Assembly (NCBI GenBank): GCA_003557585.1
Contig: PWOE01000045.1
Coordinates: 1-10,897 of the forward strand
From: Candidatus Nealsoniibacteriota bacterium
GTDB lineage: Bacteria > Patescibacteriota > Minisyncoccia > Minisyncoccales > CSSED10-335
DNA: 10,897 nt
Direction: 5' to 3'
Shown one piece after another: positions 6,493 to 10,897 of the stretch. The notes under the pieces were generated by a model, which was given only the letters and a program-made list of their open reading frames with translations, did not search any database and was not told where the DNA came from. The translations under genes were made by a program, and so were the position numbers. Each line of letters opens with the position of its first letter. Position 1 is the first letter of the stretch.

Positions 6493-7468
6493 TAGATATA
6501 TAGTCTTAGTAATTTTTTTATTGATCGTCTTTTCTCTGTTTATTTATAATTTTTACTATTCAAAAGATGATCTTTGCCAAGAAGAAGTCTTTGTCGTTTC
6601 AAGGGGAGATAATTTTTTGCAAGTATCTGAAAAATTACATCAAAGAAAATTAATCAAGAGTCCGATATATTTCCAAGCATATCTTCTTATTACAGGTAAC
6701 CATAGAAATCTTAAGGCAGGAAGTTATTTAATTAATTCATGTTCAAGCATAGCAGAGATATCTCAGAAGATAATTCAAGGCAAAATTGCACAGAAGAGAT
6801 TTACGATAATTGAAGGTTGGAACACGACTCAAATCGCGGAATATTTAAGCGAACTTGACTTAATCGATTATGATAAATTTGTAAATTTGTCTGGTAATTC
6901 TGATAATTTCAAAGAATATTTTGACTTCATTAAAGATATACCAGAAAAAAGCAGCTTAGAGGGTTACCTTTTTCCTGATACATATTTCATACCCTTAGAC
7001 GCAACAGAGGAAGAGATTATAAAGATTGTCTTGTCTAACTTTGAATTAAAGACCAAAGAGAGAAGAGACGAGTATCAAGGATCCTTTTTTGATATAATTA
7101 TCGTCGCATCCTTGATTGAAAAAGAGGTTCAAAGTTATCAAGATAAAGGAATCGTTTCCGGAATTATTCAAAAAAGAATGGAGATTGGCATGCCTTTGCA
7201 AATAGATGCAACAATATCATATATAACAGGCAAAAGAACAACAAGAATATCAATTAGCGAGACTCAGATCGATTCGCCCTATAACACTTACAGATATAAG
7301 GGCCTGCCCATTGGGCCAATCGCTAATCCAGGCATAGAGAGCATTAAAGCAGCTTTAGAGCCGATAGAGAGCGACTACCTTTTTTACCTGTCTAAGCCTG
7401 ATGGAGAGACAGTCTTCAGTAGAAACTTGGAAGAGCACAATATTGCTAAAAATAGATACTTGAGATAG
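6479..7468 (+). CDS. mltG: Endolytic murein transglycosylase MltG (YceG-like)
   Basis: MltG is an inner-membrane lytic transglycosylase that cuts nascent peptidoglycan and helps end glycan strands. The 329-residue protein has one N-terminal membrane helix (about 7-25) after a short cytoplasmic MRTSNR. A LysM-like region follows (about 37-100), with LKAGSY at 78-83. The YceG catalytic domain has LEGYLFPDTY (160-169), ASLIEKEV with the catalytic Glu214 by alignment to E. coli Glu218, LQIDATISY (240-248), SPYNTYRYKGLPIGPIANPG (266-285) and YLFYLSKPDGETVFS (300-314). The start lies 14 bases inside the preceding gene with no ribosome site, which points to coupled translation. The product implies that the cell makes peptidoglycan. 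Confidence 0.95.
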   Translation: MRTSNRYIVLVIFLLIVFSLFIYNFYYSKDDLCQEEVFVVSRGDNFLQVSEKLHQRKLIKSPIYFQAYLLITGNHRNLKAGSYLINSCSSIAEISQKIIQGKIAQKRFTIIEGWNTTQIAEYLSELDLIDYDKFVNLSGNSDNFKEYFDFIKDIPEKSSLEGYLFPDTYFIPLDATEEEIIKIVLSNFELKTKERRDEYQGSFFDIIIVASLIEKEVQSYQDKGIVSGIIQKRMEIGMPLQIDATISYITGKRTTRISISETQIDSPYNTYRYKGLPIGPIANPGIESIKAALEPIESDYLFYLSKPDGETVFSRNLEEHNIAKNRYLR

Positions 7469-7472
7469 ATAA

Positions 7473-8000
7473 ATGGCTAAAAAAATAATATTTATTATTC
7501 CTCAAAAAGATTTTAGGGATGAAGAATACTTTATTAGCAAAGAAGTCCTGGAGTCAAATGGGATAAAAGTTGTGACAGCGAGCAACGAAAGAAAGATAGC
7601 TCTTGGTGCAGATGGGGGAGAGGTTCCTGTCGACATTGAAATAAAAGATATAAAAATTGAAGACTACGAAGGATTGATATTTATTGGTGGTCCAGGCTCA
7701 CTAACTTATTTAAACAATCAGCAATCACACAATTTAGCAATTGAGGCATTCAAGCAAGGCAAGATAGTTGGTGCAATTTGTATCAGTCCGATTATCTTAT
7801 CAGAAGCAGGGCTTTTAAACGGCAAGAAAGCAACTGCCTGGTCAGATAGCTTGAATAAAGAACCGATAAGACTGCTTCAAGAGTCTGGAGCAGAGTATCT
7901 AAAAGAAGATATTGTTGTTGACGGCAAGATAATTACTGCTAATGGCCCAGATAGCGCCAAAGAGTTTGGCCAAGCAATCTATGAGTTGACATTTTCTTAA
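7473..8000 (+). CDS. DJ-1/PfpI family protein
   Basis: This 175-residue single-domain protein has the DJ-1/PfpI fold: strand KKIIFIIP, an acidic FRDEEY segment (14-19) equal to the conserved Glu region, and FIGGPGSLTYL (70-80). The nucleophile elbow is GAICISPIILSEAGLL (100-115), with the reactive Cys103, and ITANGPDSAKEFG (154-166) completes the pattern. The residue after Cys103 is Ile, not the His of PfpI-type proteins, so a PfpI Cys-His pair is missing. This favours a DJ-1/YajL-like repair, deglycase-like or redox-sensing role over proteolysis, but the exact function is unknown. It begins four bases after mltG and is the last gene of this unit. The rplJ promoter starts inside its last codons. 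Confidence 0.88.
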   Translation: MAKKIIFIIPQKDFRDEEYFISKEVLESNGIKVVTASNERKIALGADGGEVPVDIEIKDIKIEDYEGLIFIGGPGSLTYLNNQQSHNLAIEAFKQGKIVGAICISPIILSEAGLLNGKKATAWSDSLNKEPIRLLQESGAEYLKEDIVVDGKIITANGPDSAKEFGQAIYELTFS

Positions 8001-8012
8001 TAAAGATATAAG
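7986..8012 (+). promoter_or_regulatory. Promoter of rplJ-rplL
   Basis: A perfect TTGACA at 7986-7991 lies in the last codons of the DJ-1 gene. TATAAG at 8007-8012 is a 5/6 -10 match at a short 15-base spacing; the overlapping TAAGAT at 8009-8014 gives 17 bases and 4/6. Transcription should begin around 8019-8022, giving a leader of about 115 bases before rplJ. Confidence 0.7.
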
Positions 8013-8020
8013 ATAGTGCG

Positions 8021-8123
8021 TACAACCGTAGACAAGAGGTTTTTCCTTAAGGAAAATTAAATTCCTCTCGAGGTAGATGAAGTTAATATTATTTTACCTC
8101 TTCTGCGGATTTCGCAGTTTTTT
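8021..8123 (+). promoter_or_regulatory. Ribosomal protein L10 leader / attenuator
   Basis: The gap before rplJ is highly structured. AAGAGGT (8034-8040) is complementary to ACCTCTT (8096-8102), and its AGAGG part can pair instead with CCTCT (8064-8068). GAGGTA (8070-8075) can also pair with TACCTC (8095-8100), so the choices exclude one another. Inside lies the hairpin TTTTCC-TTAA-GGAAAA (8041-8056). The segment ACCGTAGACAAGAGG (8023-8037 region) resembles the conserved core of known L10 leaders. A terminator follows at 8103. The known role of such leaders is binding of free L10-L12 complex to repress its own operon; that this one does so is inferred. Confidence 0.65.
8103..8123 (+). terminator. 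Attenuator terminator before rplJ
   Basis: CTGCG (8103-8107) and CGCAG (8113-8117) form a 5-bp GC-rich stem with a possible inner G-U pair, followed by six T (8118-8123). It stands 11 bases before the rplJ ATG, so readthrough is needed for expression. The stem is short, which suits conditional termination. Confidence 0.65.
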
Positions 8124-8134
8124 AATTTAAAAAA

Positions 8135-8647
8135 ATGGCTTTAACAAAAGAAAAGAAAAAAGAAGTAATAGAGAGCTTGAAAGATAGTATTGATAAGCAA
8201 AAGATAATGGTCTTTGGGGGCTTTACTGGTTTAAAGGCGAAAGATCTTCTTTCCTTAAGAAGAGATCTTAAGTCTAACTCTTCTAAGATCATAATCGTTA
8301 AAAAAACGCTTATGAAGCGTGCTTTTGATGAGAAAAAGATCGAAGTTAATCCAGAAAAATTAGAAGGAGAAGCGGCGATTATCTTTGGCTTTGAGGATCA
8401 AGTTACACCAGCTAAAACAGCTTTTGATTTTTCGAAATCAAATTCAGAATTCAAGATTATAGGAGGTATTTTAGATGGCGAATTCAAGGAAGCAGAAGAG
8501 ATCGTTGCTTTAGCAAAACTTCCTTCAAGAGATCAGATGATTGCTATCTTTGTCGGAACATTGCAGGCTCCAGTTTCTGGTTTTGCCAATGTTTTGCAAG
8601 GAAACATTAAAGGTCTTGTTACAGTATTATCAAAAATCAAAAATTAA
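8135..8647 (+). CDS. rplJ: 50S ribosomal protein L10
   Basis: L10 anchors the L7/L12 stalk to 23S rRNA at the base of the factor-binding site. The 170-residue protein has the usual length. The N-terminal rRNA-binding domain shows KEKKKEVIESLKD, LLSLRRDLK (38-46) and IIVKKTLMKRAF (53-64). The conserved AKLPSRDQM and GTLQAPVSGFANVL (141-154) precede the C-terminal helix that carries L7/L12 dimers. The ATG at 8135 is preceded by TTTAATTTAAAAAA, with no Shine-Dalgarno. The gene follows its own promoter and attenuator, and rplL follows 18 bases later. rplK and rplA, often upstream, are not in the window. Confidence 0.96.
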   Translation: MALTKEKKKEVIESLKDSIDKQKIMVFGGFTGLKAKDLLSLRRDLKSNSSKIIIVKKTLMKRAFDEKKIEVNPEKLEGEAAIIFGFEDQVTPAKTAFDFSKSNSEFKIIGGILDGEFKEAEEIVALAKLPSRDQMIAIFVGTLQAPVSGFANVLQGNIKGLVTVLSKIKN

Positions 8648-8665
8648 TTAATAATTTATAAAAAG

Positions 8666-9091
8666 ATGACTGAAGAAAAAAAAGAGGAACAGGTAAAAGT
8701 TCCTGAGAAATTCAAGAAGATTGTTGAAGAGATTGAGAAAATGTCAGTTCTAGATCTTTCTGAACTGGTAAAGGTTCTAGAAGACAAGTTCGGTGTTTCA
8801 GCTTCTGCTCCAATGATGGCAGCTCCAGCTGTAGCAGGTGGAGGCGATGACTCTCCAGCAGCTGAGGAAAAGTCAGTAGTAAACGTAGAGCTTAAGTCAA
8901 TTGGAGATAAAAAGATTGAGGTTATTAAGGTCGTTAGAGATATAACACAAAAAGGCCTCAAGGAAGCAAAAGAGCTTGTTGATAGCGCTGAAGCCTCTCC
9001 TCAAATGATTGCAGAAGAAGTTAAGAAAGAAGATGCCGAAGAGATGAAAAAGAAGTTTGAAGCTGCCGGAGCCCAAGTTGAGTTGAAATAG
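8666..9091 (+). CDS. rplL: 50S ribosomal protein L7/L12
   Basis: L7/L12 forms the flexible stalk that recruits and stimulates translation GTPases. The N-terminal dimerisation domain covers about residues 15-44 (MSVLDLSELVKVLEDKFGV). An Ala/Pro/Gly hinge lies at 45-68. The C-terminal domain (69-141) holds KIEVIKVVRDITQKGLKEAKELVD and ends in AAGAQVELK. Length is 141 against about 121 in E. coli. Part of the excess is an 11-residue charged N-terminal extension rich in Glu and Lys; alignment at MSV(L/M)D shows it. The first ATG at 8666 is used because no other start keeps the whole domain. No Shine-Dalgarno is present. The TAG stop touches the stop of the convergent gene at 9092. Confidence 0.96.
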   Translation: MTEEKKEEQVKVPEKFKKIVEEIEKMSVLDLSELVKVLEDKFGVSASAPMMAAPAVAGGGDDSPAAEEKSVVNVELKSIGDKKIEVIKVVRDITQKGLKEAKELVDSAEASPQMIAEEVKKEDAEEMKKKFEAAGAQVELK

Positions 9092-10897
9092 TTAAATCTC
9101 TAAACAGTAAACTTCAAGATTGTTTAAAAGACAGAGTTCTTGACCGTCACTAGAAACAGACAGATGAGTTAAGTTATTAAAAGCGATGCTTTTAATTTGA
9201 CTCAAGAGATTACCATTCCTGTCGAGAATTATAACTCTTTCATTGGCTGGCTCTAATAAAAATACCTTGTAGATAGATGGAGAAGTGAAGACTTGAGATA
9301 TCTTTATTGGATGGGGGAATATCGATAAAGAGATTTCATTAACTAGATTACCAGCAGAATATTTAAGAATAGAGTTATTCTTATCTATAATCCAGACTGA
9401 GCCATCAACCGACATCGACCTGATGTCGGTTGGTTTCTTTGACTGAGAAGAGAGCCATTTGCTTGGCTCAGAATTATAATCTGTAAATCTTAGTATCTCC
9501 TTGCTAGTTGATTCCCAGAAGTATATGCTGGTCCAAAAATTTGAAAAGTAATTGAGATCATAATTAGAACCTATCTTTAAATCGACGAAGTCTTCAATCT
9601 CATTCCCCTTTAAGACTAGCAATTTGTTGGGCTTTGAGAAGAAAAAGAGCTTGTTGCTTATTATTTTCGCTGAGCTAACTCCACGATTTCTATCAAGGGG
9701 TAAGAGGATCTCTTCTAGCTCTCTGCTTTGAGGATTAAACTTAATTACTTTATTAGAAAAGGGGGTAAAGAAGTATAAGTTATTGTTGTAGTGGGCGATT
9801 CTTTGAGGAGTGAATTCCCTTGGATCAAACTTATAGAGTAGATAGGGCCCCTCTATCAAATTAAGCTTGCTGATTTGAGTTAATCTTTCTTCCACTTCTT
9901 TTTTGATTTCGACAAACTCTTCTTGCGCAGAGAGACTGAGCCATATTTCGTTGAAAATATCAAAAGCCTCTTTCTCTTTGCCTTGAGAAAGAAGTTCATC
10001 GGCTCTACTCATATCCGCTTCTATCTTATCAGAATCAATTTTTATAGTTCGCAAATCATCTCTTTGAAAAAGAAAGAACCCCAATGTTAAGGTAGCCACT
10101 AATATAATAAAGAGATGTAGCGCTTTTAAGTATTTCGCGTCTATCTTGAAATTTATTTTAGGCAAAGAAACTTTCATCTCTTTTTTCTTTTTAAAGGTGA
10201 TCTTTTTCTTTAAACTCTCGATTTTGCTCAAGAAAGGCTTAAATATCTCTTTAAAAGAAAATTCAAGAGCTTCTTGCTTTGAAGGAATTGCCTCCTTCTT
10301 TTTTTCGTTGGTCTCTATTGCAAAGAATATACCAGAAGACTTTTTAAGTGATTCCTTGCTTTGGTTTAATTCTTTTTCTATAAAGCTCTCATCTAAGAAA
10401 TCTTTTTCAACGATTTTTTCCAGGGACTTATTCTTGATAATAATGTCAAAGACATCTTTAGAGATAACAAATATCTTTTCTTTACGATTAATCTTGATTG
10501 ATGTGATTTGACCAAAGGCCTTGGGCGAATAAAAACCCTTTTTAAGCTCGGCATCTTTGCTATCAATCTTCTTGCTAATGTCAGTTATCTCGCCATTCTT
10601 GGCTATCAAAATCTTGATATTGCCAATTTTTGCAATATCAATGAATCTATTGTTATATATTGAGATGATTGCAAAATTGAGATTACCCATCCAGCCAACA
10701 TTATTTCTCGATATCTGAGAAGAAAGAAATTCGTTTGCTCTTATTAAACCTCTCTTTATTGCATCATCGGTTGATGGATAAAATTCAGAATAATACTCCT
10801 CTTTTATTGTCTTGGCTAGATTATTAATGAATTGATTATTTCCTGGAGGGGAATTGAGAAGCTCTCCAACGACATAAAGATAAGCATCTTTGCGAGA
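9092..10897 (-). CDS. Membrane protein with degenerate PP2C-like domain and extracytoplasmic beta-propeller-like repeats (5' partial)
   Basis: The frame is open from the window edge, giving 601 residues without the true start; the internal ATG at 10690 is codon 70 and not the start. Residues 1-195 follow the PP2C/PPM phosphatase pattern: AIKRGLIRANEFL, then WMGNLNFAII where phosphatases have GTT, then AKIGNIKILIAKNGEITDIS where they have GDSR, and IFVISKDVFDII where they have DG. The metal-binding Asp residues of both visible motifs are lost, so it is probably a pseudophosphatase. A Lys-rich linker (about 228-242) precedes one membrane helix (259-277), which places the N-terminus inside by the positive-inside rule. 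A helical segment (about 285-345) and six propeller-like repeats of 35-40 residues (361-601) follow outside. Domain names rest on pattern recognition only. Confidence 0.75.
   Translation of the reverse strand, partial: SRKDAYLYVVGELLNSPPGNNQFINNLAKTIKEEYYSEFYPSTDDAIKRGLIRANEFLSSQISRNNVGWMGNLNFAIISIYNNRFIDIAKIGNIKILIAKNGEITDISKKIDSKDAELKKGFYSPKAFGQITSIKINRKEKIFVISKDVFDIIIKNKSLEKIVEKDFLDESFIEKELNQSKESLKKSSGIFFAIETNEKKKEAIPSKQEALEFSFKEIFKPFLSKIESLKKKITFKKKKEMKVSLPKINFKIDAKYLKALHLFIILVATLTLGFFLFQRDDLRTIKIDSDKIEADMSRADELLSQGKEKEAFDIFNEIWLSLSAQEEFVEIKKEVEERLTQISKLNLIEGPYLLYKFDPREFTPQRIAHYNNNLYFFTPFSNKVIKFNPQSRELEEILLPLDRNRGVSSAKIISNKLFFFSKPNKLLVLKGNEIEDFVDLKIGSNYDLNYFSNFWTSIYFWESTSKEILRFTDYNSEPSKWLSSQSKKPTDIRSMSVDGSVWIIDKNNSILKYSAGNLVNEISLSIFPHPIKISQVFTSPSIYKVFLLEPANERVIILDRNGNLLSQIKSIAFNNLTHLSVSSDGQELCLLNNLEVYCLEI

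Noticed and set aside
8656..8961. Minus-strand frame opposite rplL
   Set aside because: Shadow of rplL with Ser/Thr-rich composition; rplL is certain.
10146..10511. Plus-strand frame of 121 codons opposite the minus-strand gene
   Set aside because: Phe/Leu/Ser-rich low-complexity product caused by the Lys/Glu-rich coding strand opposite; no domain or ribosome site.
10691..10897. Minus-strand gene starting at the ATG at 10690
   Set aside because: The same frame stays open for 69 more codons to the window edge and encodes the first part of the PP2C-like domain, so that ATG is internal.

Overview
The window is low-GC bacterial chromosome with short gaps and several overlapping genes. The likely source is a small-genome lineage of the Candidate Phyla Radiation, perhaps Parcubacteria. 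The support is indirect: an S16-KH-trmD order with no rimM between, charged low-complexity tails on small translation proteins, an N-terminally extended L7/L12, few Shine-Dalgarno sequences, and a large membrane protein with no obvious name. TGA ends at least two genes here (the P-type ATPase and def), so the standard bacterial code applies and TGA is not read as glycine. None of the three tRNAs encodes CCA.

Positions 1-1401 hold the end of a probable rpsP, a KhpA-like KH protein and trmD. A strong hairpin terminator sits between the KH gene and trmD and ends only four bases before the trmD ATG. Positions 1392-4883 begin with a good extended -10 promoter and carry rubrerythrin, a 40-residue stand-alone desulforedoxin domain and a type II P-type cation ATPase of probable Ca2+ specificity. 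This is an oxidative-stress and ion-homeostasis operon.

Positions 4869-8000 begin with another promoter and carry tRNA-Tyr, tRNA-Thr, rpmG (L33), tRNA-Trp, def (peptide deformylase), a COG1926-type phosphoribosyltransferase, mltG and a DJ-1/PfpI protein. The last four are tightly packed or overlapping. The usual secE-nusG-rplK-rplA block after tRNA-Trp is absent here.

Positions 7986-9091 carry a TTGACA promoter, a structured leader with an attenuator-like terminator, then rplJ (L10) and rplL (L7/L12). This fits autogenous control by the L10-L12 complex.

Positions 9092-10897 hold, on the minus strand, one long gene that runs off the window edge. Read from the edge, it looks like a PP2C/PPM phosphatase-fold domain that has lost its metal-binding aspartates, a Lys-rich linker, one membrane helix and an outward-facing region of about six beta-propeller-like repeats. 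This possible pseudophosphatase membrane sensor is the most novel item in the window. Its stop codon directly abuts the rplL stop.
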